Shown in pieces: positions 55,100 through 63,358 of a stretch of DNA of 64,000 nt (within the stretch, counting starts at the first letter, position 1; each line of letters begins with the position of its first letter). The stretch is taken from the NCBI GenBank assembly GCA_947074275.1, contig CAMTPA010000003.1:1-64000 (forward strand). Reading direction: 5' to 3'. This DNA is from an uncultured Bacteroides sp. (GTDB lineage: Bacteria > Bacteroidota > Bacteroidia > Bacteroidales > Bacteroidaceae). Position numbers and translations under genes: made by a program. The notes below the pieces were generated by a model, which saw nothing but the letters and a program-made list of their open reading frames with translations, made no database searches and was not told where the DNA came from.

Positions 55100-55765
55100 A
55101 TGAAACACGTTTTTACTATTATCGCTTTTCTTTTCTCGTTCTATTTGTCGGCGCAACAAATCTCTATTCACGCACGCTTGGAGGCGATGGGACTGAAAAA
55201 CATTGCTGTCGCAGATAGCTCCATTGTGATAGATTTAATGTATGCGAAAGCTGACAACTTTACAGGTGTGGTGCTTTATGACGACTTGACGGAGGGTTAT
55301 TTGCATCCTCACGCATTGCAAGGAGTGCTCAAAGCGCAGCGTATGCTTCAGGCATTGCATCCTCAATACAAGCTTATTGTTTACGATGCAGCTCGCCCTA
55401 TGTCGGCGCAGCAGAAGATGTGGAGTGTGGTGAGAGGAACACCTTTGCGCATATACGTGTCCAATCCAGCCAATGGTGGCGGATTGCACAACTATGGTTT
55501 GGCGGTGGATGTGAGTATTCTTGATGGATGTGGGCGGCCGCTCGATATGGGCACAGAGGTCGATTATTTAGGCGATGAGGCACATATCACCCACGAAGCC
55601 GAGTTGATGGATAGTGGTGTGTTGTCGGCAAGGGCGGTCTTAAACCGTCAGTTGTTGCGCAGCGTGATGCGAAAAGCTGGATTCACTCCGCTGCATAACG
55701 AATGGTGGCACTTTAATTGGTGTAGCCGAAAAGAGGCGGTGGCAAACTATCCCGTCATTCCTTGA
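55100..55765 (+). CDS. D-alanyl-D-alanine dipeptidase (VanX/DdpX type, M15)
   Basis: This 221-residue zinc peptidase has a Sec signal (SFYLSAQQ). The M15D motifs are DLMYAKADNFTG, YDAARPMSAQQKMW, GGLHNYGLAVDVSI (zinc His and Asp) and NEWWHFNW (catalytic Glu and third zinc His). Export to the periplasm indicates peptidoglycan D-Ala-D-Ala recycling rather than vancomycin resistance, for which no VanH or VanA is present. It overlaps the convergent cupin gene by 11 bp. Confidence 0.92.
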   Translation: MKHVFTIIAFLFSFYLSAQQISIHARLEAMGLKNIAVADSSIVIDLMYAKADNFTGVVLYDDLTEGYLHPHALQGVLKAQRMLQALHPQYKLIVYDAARPMSAQQKMWSVVRGTPLRIYVSNPANGGGLHNYGLAVDVSILDGCGRPLDMGTEVDYLGDEAHITHEAELMDSGVLSARAVLNRQLLRSVMRKAGFTPLHNEWWHFNWCSRKEAVANYPVIP

Positions 55766-56066
55766 TAAATAACCCCAGCCATACAGCATCTTCCGAAACG
55801 GACTCTACACGGTGTTGCAGATGGGGTGGAATCAGTAGCGTATCGCCTGCTTTCATCTCAGTTGTCAATCCGTCTTTGTACACCAATGTGGCAGAGCCTT
55901 TTATCAATGCTACCCATTCGGTTTCATCCTGATCGTACCATTCGCCTTGTGGAGTGGGGTGACCAAAAGAGACGATTCGCTCTAACTTGATATGTGTGTT
56001 AGATAATAACTCTTCAAACTGTTCTGCATCAGCAGACAAACCTTTTATGTCAAACAAATTACCCAT
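55755..56066 (-). CDS. Single-domain cupin protein
   Basis: This 103-residue protein has the cupin barrel motifs GEWYDQDETEWVALIKG (motif 1 with Glu) and AGDTLLIPPHLQHRVE (motif 2 with His). It is probably a small metal-binding protein. The function is unknown. It is monocistronic with a -7 element at 56095. Confidence 0.85.
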   Translation of the reverse strand: MGNLFDIKGLSADAEQFEELLSNTHIKLERIVSFGHPTPQGEWYDQDETEWVALIKGSATLVYKDGLTTEMKAGDTLLIPPHLQHRVESVSEDAVWLGLFIKE

Positions 56067-56094
56067 AATGTATCCGTTTTAGCCTTAACGGGCA

Positions 56095-56102
56095 CAAATA
56101 TA
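56095..56102 (-). promoter_or_regulatory. -7 element (TATATTTG) for the cupin gene
   Basis: A perfect TAnnTTTG match on the minus strand 28 nt upstream of the cupin ATG. Confidence 0.6.
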
Positions 56103-56156
56103 CATTTTAATTTGATTTTTATACTCTATGCGATAAGTAGAGAAAAAGAAAGTAAC

Positions 56157-56164
56157 TATATTTG
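56157..56164 (+). promoter_or_regulatory. -7 element (TATATTTG) for the TonB-C protein gene
   Basis: A perfect TAnnTTTG match 26 nt upstream of the ATG at 56191. It is divergent to the cupin promoter. Confidence 0.6.
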
Positions 56165-56190
56165 TTTGTACTCAAAATCGATATTTACTT

Positions 56191-56595
56191 ATGAAACACC
56201 TGATTACTATTTTTATGCTCCTATTTGCAGGGGCTACCATTCAGTGCTACGCACATCAGTCACATCACTGCTCACAAGATTCTGTTCCCAAGAAGGGTCG
56301 GGTTATGCCCGAATTTCCCGGAGGACCGAAAGCGATGATGGAATACCTCGTTGTTTATGTGTCGGCCGATACTCACGGCGGAGGAATCCGAGGTCGGGTT
56401 GTTATTGAATGTATGATTCAACCCGATGGCAGTGTGAGCGATGTAAAGGTGATACGCAAAGTAGACCCACGTGTGGATGCCGAGGCGGTGAAGCTGGTAG
56501 AGAATATGCCTCGATGGTCACCGGCTATGAAAGATGGACAAGCGGTAGCGATGCCCTACACGTTGCCCGTTATGATTCGTGAAAAACGTGATTGA
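56191..56595 (+). CDS. Exported protein with a TonB C-terminal domain only
   Basis: This 134-residue protein has a cleavable signal (LFAGATIQCYA), a short His/Ser spacer, then a TonB C-terminal domain: RGRVVIECMIQPDGSVSDVKVIRKVDP and AEAVKLVENMPRWSPAMKDGQ. It lacks the membrane anchor and Pro-rich stretch of a working TonB, so it cannot transduce energy alone. Such short forms are frequent in Bacteroidota and their role is unclear. It is 19 bp before a small membrane protein gene. Confidence 0.85.
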   Translation: MKHLITIFMLLFAGATIQCYAHQSHHCSQDSVPKKGRVMPEFPGGPKAMMEYLVVYVSADTHGGGIRGRVVIECMIQPDGSVSDVKVIRKVDPRVDAEAVKLVENMPRWSPAMKDGQAVAMPYTLPVMIREKRD

Positions 56596-56614
56596 ACCTT
56601 GACGCTATAACGAG

Positions 56615-56824
56615 ATGACCGAAGAGGAAGAAGAGATGCTCTATCGAGAAATGAACCCCGAAGATGAGTTCTATATGGGCGATTCGCCACGCGATGAAGA
56701 AGAGCTAATAAAGGTGCTGATTACAGAAGAGGACATAAAACAAACTCGCTTTGCCATAGGTTGCGTGGCGGTGGCCTCGTTGTTGTTTCTTATTGGCTGC
56801 TTTCTATTGGGTTTATTTTGGTAA
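56615..56824 (+). CDS. Small tail-anchored membrane protein, unknown
   Basis: This 69-residue protein has a very acidic N-terminal half (EEEEEMLYREMNPEDEF) and a single C-terminal helix (FAIGCVAVASLLFLIGCFLLGLF). I recognise no family. Short spacing to the TonB-C gene upstream and to the glycerate kinase gene downstream supports it as a real gene in an operon. Confidence 0.6.
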   Translation: MTEEEEEMLYREMNPEDEFYMGDSPRDEEELIKVLITEEDIKQTRFAIGCVAVASLLFLIGCFLLGLFW

Positions 56825-56845
56825 TTGATACAATCTGTTGATACA

Positions 56846-57991
56846 ATGAAAAAGATCATTCTTGCTTTCGATTCATTCAAAGGGTCGGCTTCATCATTGG
56901 AGATAAGTGAGGTGGCGCAGCAAGCCATTTGTAGCGAAATGCCTACTTGCAAGGTGGTTTCGCTCCCCATAGCCGATGGAGGCGAGGGAACAATGCAAGC
57001 CATTTGCTCGGCACTACAAACCACGGAAATAGCGTGCCACGCCCACGACCCATTGATGAACCCAATCGAAACAACTTATCGCATCACTGCCGATGGCACT
57101 ACGGCCATACTCGAAATGGCTGCTACGAGCGGTCTGCCACTTCTTCCTTCCGAACTCAGAACCCCACTCTACACATCTACCTACGGCACGGGCGAGGTGG
57201 TGAGAGATGCTTTGCAGCGTGGATGTCGTCGTTTTATATTGGGGCTGGGCGGTAGTGCCACCAACGATGCGGGCACAGGAATGCTATCTGCACTCGGTGT
57301 TCGTTTTCTCGACAAATGTGGCAATGCGCTGCAACCGTGTGGCAAAAACCTCATCAAGGTTGATGCAATAGACGATACGCAAATAAACACCGCATTGTGT
57401 CGAAGCACATTTACTCTGATATGCGATGTGAACAATCCTTTTTATGGAGCCGATGGTGCTGCTTTTGTCTTTGCACCTCAAAAAGGAGCTTCGCCTGCCG
57501 ATGTGTTGACGCTTGACGCTGGGTTGCGACACTATGCACATACGTTGAAACTGCAAAAAGGGGTGGATGTTTCGGCAATGGCTGGAGCTGGAGCGGCTGG
57601 AGGTATGGGAGGCGGTTTGATTCCTTTCCTGCAAGCTCAATTGAAACCGGGCATAGAAACGATTTTAGAACTTCTCAACTACCGTGAGGCATTGCAAGGA
57701 GCCGATTTGGTGATTACGGGCGAAGGGCATATTGACGCACAAACCACAATGGGAAAAGCGTTGGGAGGAGTATTGAAAATAGCCAAAGAGTATCAAGTAC
57801 CTGTTGTGGCGCTGGGCGGCGGTGTAGAGCACGTGCATCAACTCAATGAGTTGGGTTTTACTGCGGTGCTGTCTATACAAGCTTCGCCCGTTGATTTGTC
57901 GCAAGCAATGGACAAAACCTACACGCTGGCTAACTTGGAACGCACCGTGAAACAAGTGGTGCGCATTGTCAACCAGTTTTCACCCCAATAA
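56846..57991 (+). CDS. Glycerate 2-kinase
   Basis: The ATG at 56846 (MKKIILAFDSFKGSASS) is the family N-terminus and gives 381 residues, the normal length of GarK/GlxK type I kinases. SFKGS, PIADGGEGT, GLGGSATNDAGTGML and GEGHIDAQT are all present. The enzyme phosphorylates glycerate to 2-phosphoglycerate. The 3' end overlaps the convergent dprA gene by 12 bp. Confidence 0.93.
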   Translation: MKKIILAFDSFKGSASSLEISEVAQQAICSEMPTCKVVSLPIADGGEGTMQAICSALQTTEIACHAHDPLMNPIETTYRITADGTTAILEMAATSGLPLLPSELRTPLYTSTYGTGEVVRDALQRGCRRFILGLGGSATNDAGTGMLSALGVRFLDKCGNALQPCGKNLIKVDAIDDTQINTALCRSTFTLICDVNNPFYGADGAAFVFAPQKGASPADVLTLDAGLRHYAHTLKLQKGVDVSAMAGAGAAGGMGGGLIPFLQAQLKPGIETILELLNYREALQGADLVITGEGHIDAQTTMGKALGGVLKIAKEYQVPVVALGGGVEHVHQLNELGFTAVLSIQASPVDLSQAMDKTYTLANLERTVKQVVRIVNQFSPQ

Positions 57992-59101
57992 CTTATACAC
58001 CCCTCCTGCAAGGGCACGAATCACCCCTTTCATCTCCATTTCAAACAGCAAGGCAGTCATTTTGTGTATGGGTATATCCGCTTCCACCACTAATGTGTTT
58101 ATCTGTTGGTCGCCTTGTTTTCCAAGAATCTCTACAATGCGCTGTTCTTCCTCCGAAAGGTCTACAAAGAGCTTGCGTTGCACGATTGCTGTTTTCTTTG
58201 GTTGGGCTGTGTCGTTCCATCTCATTGCTTGTACAAAATCATCAGCACCAAGCAGCAGCGAAGCTTTGTTGTCACGAATTAACTGGTTGCATCCCAATGA
58301 CAGCTCATCGCCTGCACGTCCGGGAAAAGCAAAACAATCTCTGCTGTAACTCTGGGCTATTTCGGCTGTGATGAGCGAACCTCCTTTGGCAGCCGACTCC
58401 ACTACAATTGTAGCATCGGCGATGCCGGCCACAATTCGATTGCGGCGCACAAAATTGTGTCGGTCGGGATTGGTTTCACTCAAAAACTCGGTAAGTAGTC
58501 CACCCTCTCGAAGCATTTGCACGGCGGTGTTGCGGTGTGTAGATGGATAGATGCGGTCGAGTCCGTGAGCCAGCACGCCTACCGTAGGCAGTTGATGCTG
58601 CAATGCGGCTCGGTGTGCGTTGATGTCGATGCCAAAAGCCAATCCACTGACGATAAGGGTGTCGGGGCATAAGGCTTGCAAGTCGCGCACAAAGCTATCG
58701 CAAAGCTCACGCCCGTAGTCGGTGGCGTGGCGAGTGCCTACGATGCTAACCACACGCAGCGCATTCAAATTTGCCTCCCCTTTGAAGAAAAGCACCGAAG
58801 GGGCATCGTCGCATTCGCGTAGTCGAGAAGGAAATGTTTCGTCGGTCAGGGTGAGGCAGGTGATGTTATTCTTTTCGATGAAAGCGTATTCGCATTGGGC
58901 ACGCTCCCAAGCATCGGGACAATGCAGGGCAGATACAATCTTTTCGCCAACACCGTGTAGCAGACGGGGTAGCTCCGTACGCTGTTCAAACACAGCCACG
59001 GCACTTCCCATTCCCTCTATTAATCGTTTTGCTCCCGTAGACCCTATGCCTGGCACTAAGTTGAGTGCCATTGCGGCAATGCACTCTTGGCTATTGTTCA
59101 T
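57980..59101 (-). CDS. dprA: DNA-processing protein DprA
   Basis: This 373-residue protein loads RecA on single-stranded DNA entering the cell in transformation. The N-terminal SAM-like helix-hairpin region is LNLVPGIGSTGAKRL. The Rossmann-like domain shows VSIVGTRHATDYG, VSGLAFGIDINAHRAAL and HGLDRIYP, followed by a winged helix at the C-terminus (QINTLVVEADIPIHKMTALLFEMEMKGVIRAL, family features only). It overlaps the upstream thioesterase gene by 11 bp, so the two are coupled. Confidence 0.96.
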   Translation of the reverse strand: MNNSQECIAAMALNLVPGIGSTGAKRLIEGMGSAVAVFEQRTELPRLLHGVGEKIVSALHCPDAWERAQCEYAFIEKNNITCLTLTDETFPSRLRECDDAPSVLFFKGEANLNALRVVSIVGTRHATDYGRELCDSFVRDLQALCPDTLIVSGLAFGIDINAHRAALQHQLPTVGVLAHGLDRIYPSTHRNTAVQMLREGGLLTEFLSETNPDRHNFVRRNRIVAGIADATIVVESAAKGGSLITAEIAQSYSRDCFAFPGRAGDELSLGCNQLIRDNKASLLLGADDFVQAMRWNDTAQPKKTAIVQRKLFVDLSEEEQRIVEILGKQGDQQINTLVVEADIPIHKMTALLFEMEMKGVIRALAGGVYKLLG

Positions 59102-59504
59102 TATCGAGGTATTGACTTAGCAGGCTGTCGAATAAGTCGCTGGTGCTCAGTCTGCCATTTACCACGCATACCGCCTCCACTACTCCTTTTACTACCACTT
59201 TTTCATCCGCTTTTCGGAAAATATCTTGGTAGAACACATACTTGATTCCCTCTTTTTTAAGGTACAAGCGAGACACAAATTCGTCACCACTTTTCAGTGG
59301 AGTTTTGAATGCCATATTAATGCGTGCCACCACAGGGTCGATGCCTTGTTGATGCAGTGCTGCAAAATCGCCCCCCACCGAAGCCAAAAACTCGTGTCGG
59401 GTATGCTCTAAGTAGTGTTGGTAGTTGGCATTGTTCACAATGCCTTGCAGGTCGCATTCATAATCGCGCACCTTTAGTGTTAGTTCATAGATGTATTTTG
59501 CCAT
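59091..59504 (-). CDS. Acyl-CoA thioesterase (4HBT hot-dog fold, YbgC-like)
   Basis: This 137-residue single hot-dog protein has the active-site segment RDYECDLQGIVNNANYQHYLEHTR, with Asp replaced by Glu-Cys-Asp spacing typical of YbgC/FadM relatives. It hydrolyses acyl-CoA of unknown chain. It sits between the U32 peptidase gene (15 bp upstream) and dprA. Confidence 0.9.
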   Translation of the reverse strand: MAKYIYELTLKVRDYECDLQGIVNNANYQHYLEHTRHEFLASVGGDFAALHQQGIDPVVARINMAFKTPLKSGDEFVSRLYLKKEGIKYVFYQDIFRKADEKVVVKGVVEAVCVVNGRLSTSDLFDSLLSQYLDNEQ

Positions 59505-59519
59505 ATTATTAAAAAGTTT

Positions 59520-60794
59520 TTATCTTTCTTTTCCGCCTTTAAAAGCCTTTAGTTCTTCGGTAGAAACCAATTTATAGAGCTTGTCGCTGGGGCGCACTTT
59601 GTCCATCACCTTAAACGAGCATCGTTCTCCTTTTTGGGCCACTTCCACCGGTTTCAGGTCTACCCGAATCTCTTCTACGGTGCTAAATACAGCTCCTGTT
59701 GTAGGGCCTGTAATCAATATCTTCTCACCCACACGCAGTTCGGCTGCTTCTATCAAAAATTCAGCCACGTGTATGTTTCCGAAGTAGCGGATGCCCTTAC
59801 CTACATAAATCTTGCGTTCGGTAGCTTCCGATCCGTAGTTGGCACTCCACTCGCCAAGACGCTGCCCCAAGTAGTAGCCATCCCAAAAGCCTCGGTTGAA
59901 CACCGTCTTTAGTCGCTCGTCCCACTCCGCCACTCTCTCGTTAGTAAACTCTTCTGCCATATATGCCTTGATAGCCTCTTTGTAGCACTCCACTACGGTG
60001 CGCACATATTCGGGTCCACGAGCACGGCCTTCAATCTTGAATACACGCACGCCAGCATCAATCATCTTATTCATAAAATGAATCGTCTTGAGGTCTTTGG
60101 GCGACATAATGTATTGGTTATCTACCTCTAATTCAATATCGGTTTCTTTGTCTTTTACGCTGTACGAGCGACGGCAAATTTGTGTACACGAACCGCGATT
60201 GGCCGATGTGTTCATCTCGTGAAGCGATAAGTAGCATTTACCCGAAACGGCCATACAAAGAGCACCGTGACAGAACATCTCAATACGTACCTGCTCACCA
60301 CTTGGGCCGCAAATGTTTTCTTTGCAAATGCAACGATAAATCTCTGCTACCTGTTCCAGATTCAGTTCACGAGCCAATACCACCACATCGGCAAAGTTGG
60401 CATAAAACTTCAATGCCTCCACGTTGGATATGTTGAGCTGTGTGCTCAGATGCACCTCTTGCCCAATGCTTCGTGCGTAGCTCATCACCGCCACGTCGGC
60501 CGCTATCACCGCCGATATACCTGCTTGCTTGGCAGCGTCCACAATCACTTTCATCAGTTCGATGTCGTTGTCGTAGATAATGGTGTTCACGGTGAGATAG
60601 CTCTTCATTCCGTGTTCATCGCAAGTGGCAGCTATTTCGTGCAAATCGTCTATGGTAAACGTGTTGGCAGAGCGTGCGCGCATATTGAGGTTTTCTATAC
60701 CAAAGTAGATGGAGTCTGCTCCTCCTTGTATAGCGGCTGCGAGCGATTCGCGCGAACCAACGGGAGCCATTATTTCAAAGTCTTGTAAACGCAT
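59520..60794 (-). CDS. U32 peptidase-family protein, TrhP-like tRNA hydroxylation factor
   Basis: From MRLQDFEIMAPVGS at 60794 (the ORF-track start at 60833 is unlikely) it has 424 residues. MAPVGSRESLAAAIQGGADSIYFG, the Cys-containing EMFCHGALCMAVSGKCYLS and GSCTQICRRSY are the U32 signature. The closest described function is TrhP (YegQ), needed for prephenate-dependent 5-hydroxyuridine formation at tRNA position 34. RlhA and UbiU/UbiV are relatives, but its length and Cys pattern fit TrhP. It is the first gene of the dprA operon. Confidence 0.88.
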   Translation of the reverse strand: MRLQDFEIMAPVGSRESLAAAIQGGADSIYFGIENLNMRARSANTFTIDDLHEIAATCDEHGMKSYLTVNTIIYDNDIELMKVIVDAAKQAGISAVIAADVAVMSYARSIGQEVHLSTQLNISNVEALKFYANFADVVVLARELNLEQVAEIYRCICKENICGPSGEQVRIEMFCHGALCMAVSGKCYLSLHEMNTSANRGSCTQICRRSYSVKDKETDIELEVDNQYIMSPKDLKTIHFMNKMIDAGVRVFKIEGRARGPEYVRTVVECYKEAIKAYMAEEFTNERVAEWDERLKTVFNRGFWDGYYLGQRLGEWSANYGSEATERKIYVGKGIRYFGNIHVAEFLIEAAELRVGEKILITGPTTGAVFSTVEEIRVDLKPVEVAQKGERCSFKVMDKVRPSDKLYKLVSTEELKAFKGGKER

Positions 60795-60837
60795 ATATGT
60801 GTAGTTATTATATTCATTAAAATAAAGAAGCACTATG

Positions 60838-60845
60838 CAAAGGTA
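60838..60845 (-). promoter_or_regulatory. -7 element (TACCTTTG) for the trhP-thioesterase-dprA operon
   Basis: A perfect TAnnTTTG match on the minus strand 43 nt upstream of the ATG at 60794. Confidence 0.6.
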
Positions 60846-61210
60846 AGTCTTTTTCTTATTTGTGCCGATAAGTATAAACGATATTTATAAAAAGAGGCTC
60901 GTCGTTTCAGCGGAATCGTTTCGGATGGTAGCACCAACCAATTGATGATGAAGCATTGCGCGGCTTTTTTGTGCGCTTCGGTGTGTGGGGCTGATAGCTT
61001 TTGCACCCACCGTTTCAGTTATAGCAAATTTGCACGTTTTGCTTATTTTTTTTTGTTGTTAATAGTTGTTATGTCGGATAAAGTCGCTATTTTTATCGCA
61101 ACTGATTGAAAAACACCTTAAAACACAAACTTGTGATGGTGAAAATGTGGTTAGGTTATTGAAGAGTATATATGTATATATTAAATTCCATAAATAATTT
61201 ATTATATAAA
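60846..61210. other. Intergenic region upstream of the fimbrillin-like gene
   Basis: About 365 bp. The left copy of the 24-bp direct repeat lies at 60931-60954. The remainder is AT-rich towards the ATG at 61211, with no perfect -7 element. Confidence 0.5.
60931..60954. repeat. 24-bp direct repeat, left copy
   Basis: It begins GCACCAACCAATTGATGATG and is repeated exactly (24 of 24) at 63166-63189. The two copies bracket the fimbrillin-like gene and the 36-aa peptide gene. Confidence 0.85.
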
Positions 61211-62950
61211 ATGAAAACGAAGCAACTACTACACGCAGCCGCGGCGCTGCTGTTGCTTGGCACTGCCACAGGCTGCCAGCAAGAGTTTTTTGAAGAAAAC
61301 ACACCCTCGCAGGGGGCAATGAGAGAAATCACCATCCAAGCCTCGATGGGCGAACCGGGCGGAAACACAAGGGCTTCGATGACACCCGATGGCAGTGACA
61401 TCACAACCTCTACTTGGGTGTCGGCTTGGGAGAGTACGGATAAGCTCGGTGCTTGGGCAAGCGGCGAATCCTCCTTCTCGGAGTTCAGCATTGGCACATA
61501 TGACAACGATGCAAAAACCGCTTCGTTCACAGGGACGATACCTACCAGTGCGTCGCAACTACGCTTTGTGTACCCTTGGGACAATACAGCGAATGCGATA
61601 AGCACCAATAGCTATACGGTAGACATCAGCAGCCAGCAGTTCGATGCCACGGCTCCATTCTTGCACTACGGCAAAAACAAGCCGATGGTGAGCGACCTGA
61701 TGCCTGTGACAGATGACAACGTGGGCAGTGTGAAGCTGCGCAACCTCTGTGCCGGGATGGAGTACAAGTTAGCGTTCTCGGGGATGACAACAGGACAAGA
61801 CGTGCGTGTGCTCTACGTCGAAGTGGAGGGCATCAACAACAAGGGCACGCTCGATATGGCAAATGGCACACTGACCGAAACTGCCGGAGCTATCCGCATT
61901 GATGTTTCCAATTCGCCCCAAATGACCACGAGTAACTTCTCGGTGATTGGCGCGGTGTTCCCATTCAAAATAGCTGCTGCTACTGGCGTCCTCACCGTGA
62001 AGGTGATGACCAACTACGGTATGGTGCAGATAACTAAAACAAACACTGGTTCAGAGCTTGACTTCGGCATAGGCAAGCATCACAACATCAACCTGGATGT
62101 GGATATGAGCACGGTGGCGGCTTTTACCGAGTATTGGAAAGATTGTGCAGCAAATAGTTTTGATGCCGGAAACGGAGATTCGTCATCTCCTTACATCATC
62201 AAAACCCCCGAGCAGTTTGCCAAGCTTATAAATGATGTGAATGGCGGAAATGACTACACTGATAGCTACTTTGAACTGGGCAACGACATCGACCTGAGCG
62301 GCAAGCAATGGACGGCGATAGGGACAATCACCGAGACTTTCTCGGGCAGATTCGATGGAAAGGGCTATAAGGTTACGGGGCTGTATATAAACAAAAACGT
62401 TGGACTCCAAGGCTTGTTTGCCTTCTTGATTGGTGCCACTATCAAGAACCTGCACGTGTCGGGTTCGGTCACTACTACTAGATCTCAGGTTGTGGGCGGC
62501 ATCGTAGCAAGTCTGGAAGAACAGAGTAAAATTGAGGGATGCAGCTTCAGTGGGGTTGTTTCGGCTACTTATAGTTCTTATGGATTATATGTCGGTGGCA
62601 TCGTTGGTTCTTCTCATAGTACTTCTTCTATCACCTCTTGCTACAACACGGGGTCTGTGTCGGCTTCGGGTAGTGGCAGTACCTATGCTGGCGGCATATT
62701 GGGAAAGAGCGAAGGCGGCACAGTAAGCTATTGCTACTGCCTCAATGCTGTCGATGGTGGAACGAATACCGTGGTAGGCACTGGTACGGCTACAAATTCA
62801 GCCACCTTGAGCGATGCGCAGATGAAAGGAACAGAGACTTTCCAATATACTGGTGCTGGTGATAATGTGTATATGATAGATGAGCTGAAAAAAGGCGATG
62901 CCACCTACTGGCAAGCTCGTCCAGGCAATTATCCTTGGCTTGGCTTTTAG
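61211..62950 (+). CDS. Fimbrillin-like lipoprotein with C-terminal GLUG repeats
   Basis: The ATG at 61211 opens a lipobox (LLLLGTATGC) and gives 579 residues. The N-terminal half (ITIQASMGEPGGNTRASMT, WESTDKLGAWA, PTSASQLRFVYPW) follows the fimbrillin/Mfa-like pattern of Bacteroidales pilus subunits and surface lipoproteins. The C-terminal part has DIDLSGKQWTAIGT, FSGRFDGKGYKVTGLYI and GLUG-type repeats (VGGIVGSSHSTSSITSCYNT, YAGGILGKSEGGTVSYCY), common in adhesins. It looks richer in G+C than its flanks. A surface or fimbria-associated adhesin is likely. Confidence 0.85.
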   Translation: MKTKQLLHAAAALLLLGTATGCQQEFFEENTPSQGAMREITIQASMGEPGGNTRASMTPDGSDITTSTWVSAWESTDKLGAWASGESSFSEFSIGTYDNDAKTASFTGTIPTSASQLRFVYPWDNTANAISTNSYTVDISSQQFDATAPFLHYGKNKPMVSDLMPVTDDNVGSVKLRNLCAGMEYKLAFSGMTTGQDVRVLYVEVEGINNKGTLDMANGTLTETAGAIRIDVSNSPQMTTSNFSVIGAVFPFKIAAATGVLTVKVMTNYGMVQITKTNTGSELDFGIGKHHNINLDVDMSTVAAFTEYWKDCAANSFDAGNGDSSSPYIIKTPEQFAKLINDVNGGNDYTDSYFELGNDIDLSGKQWTAIGTITETFSGRFDGKGYKVTGLYINKNVGLQGLFAFLIGATIKNLHVSGSVTTTRSQVVGGIVASLEEQSKIEGCSFSGVVSATYSSYGLYVGGIVGSSHSTSSITSCYNTGSVSASGSGSTYAGGILGKSEGGTVSYCYCLNAVDGGTNTVVGTGTATNSATLSDAQMKGTETFQYTGAGDNVYMIDELKKGDATYWQARPGNYPWLGF

Positions 62951-62980
62951 TCGATAGTTTGGGCGAAGTGGGGAGGCGGA

Positions 62981-63008
62981 GAGATTCTTCGCTTCGCTCA
63001 GAATGACA
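62981..63008. repeat. REP-like intergenic repeat (SERSEES type)
   Basis: GATTCTTCGCTTCGCTCAGA with flanks. Read on the minus strand it encodes CHSERSEES, a string familiar from spurious translations of a REP-like element found in many bacteria. A single copy is seen in this window. Confidence 0.55.
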
Positions 63009-63040
63009 TATACTAATAAAAATAAAAAACAATAAATAAT

Positions 63041-63151
63041 ATGACGACAACAGAAACTTACGTGAAGCCCACCATCGAGGTGATACACCTGGAGCTGGAA
63101 GCCCCCGTGCTATCGGGTAGCAACCAAACCACCGGGACGGGCTGGGGATAG
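63041..63151 (+). CDS. 36-residue peptide of the YxxPTIEV...LSGS type
   Basis: This is too short for the ORF track. It begins MTTTETYVKPTIEVIHLELE and ends APVLSGSNQTTGTGWG. The pattern of a Pro-Thr-Ile-Glu-Val strand, an acidic segment, L-(L/S)-(A/S)-G-S and a Gly-rich tail is one I recognise as recurring in small unannotated Bacteroidales ORFs beside surface lipoproteins. It lies 90 bp after the fimbrillin-like stop, with an AT-rich leader. Whether the peptide is processed is unknown. Confidence 0.65.
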   Translation: MTTTETYVKPTIEVIHLELEAPVLSGSNQTTGTGWG

Positions 63152-63165
63152 ACGATATATCTTTC

Positions 63166-63189
63166 GCACCAACCAATTGATGATGAAGC
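63166..63189. repeat. 24-bp direct repeat, right copy
   Basis: Identical to 60931-60954. It lies 15 bp after the stop of the 36-aa peptide gene. Confidence 0.85.
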
Positions 63190-63234
63190 GGCGCAATGCT
63201 TCACCCTGCTTGTGTGGGGTGGGTGTTGCGCCGC
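63188..63234 (+). terminator. GC-rich hairpin, possible terminator of the fimbrillin-like unit
   Basis: GCGGCGCAA and TTGCGCCGC form a perfect 9-bp stem around a 29-nt loop. There is no T-run, so termination is uncertain. Confidence 0.4.
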
Positions 63235-63358
63235 ACCTCTTCTTCGGCATACTCGTACACCGCATATTCGGTATGCAGCATTCTAAATGGAATTTTCTTA
63301 TTTTCCGGAAATTCGCATAAAAAAGAATAAGTTTATAATATATAAATACTTGTGCCGA

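Noticed and set aside
55100-55765. Vancomycin-resistance operon
   Set aside because: Only a VanX-like dipeptidase with an export signal is present; no VanH, VanA or VanS/R genes accompany it.
62790-63176. Minus-strand ORFs with SERSEES and ILSEAKNLS
   Set aside because: These strings are translations of a REP-like intergenic repeat, not a protein.
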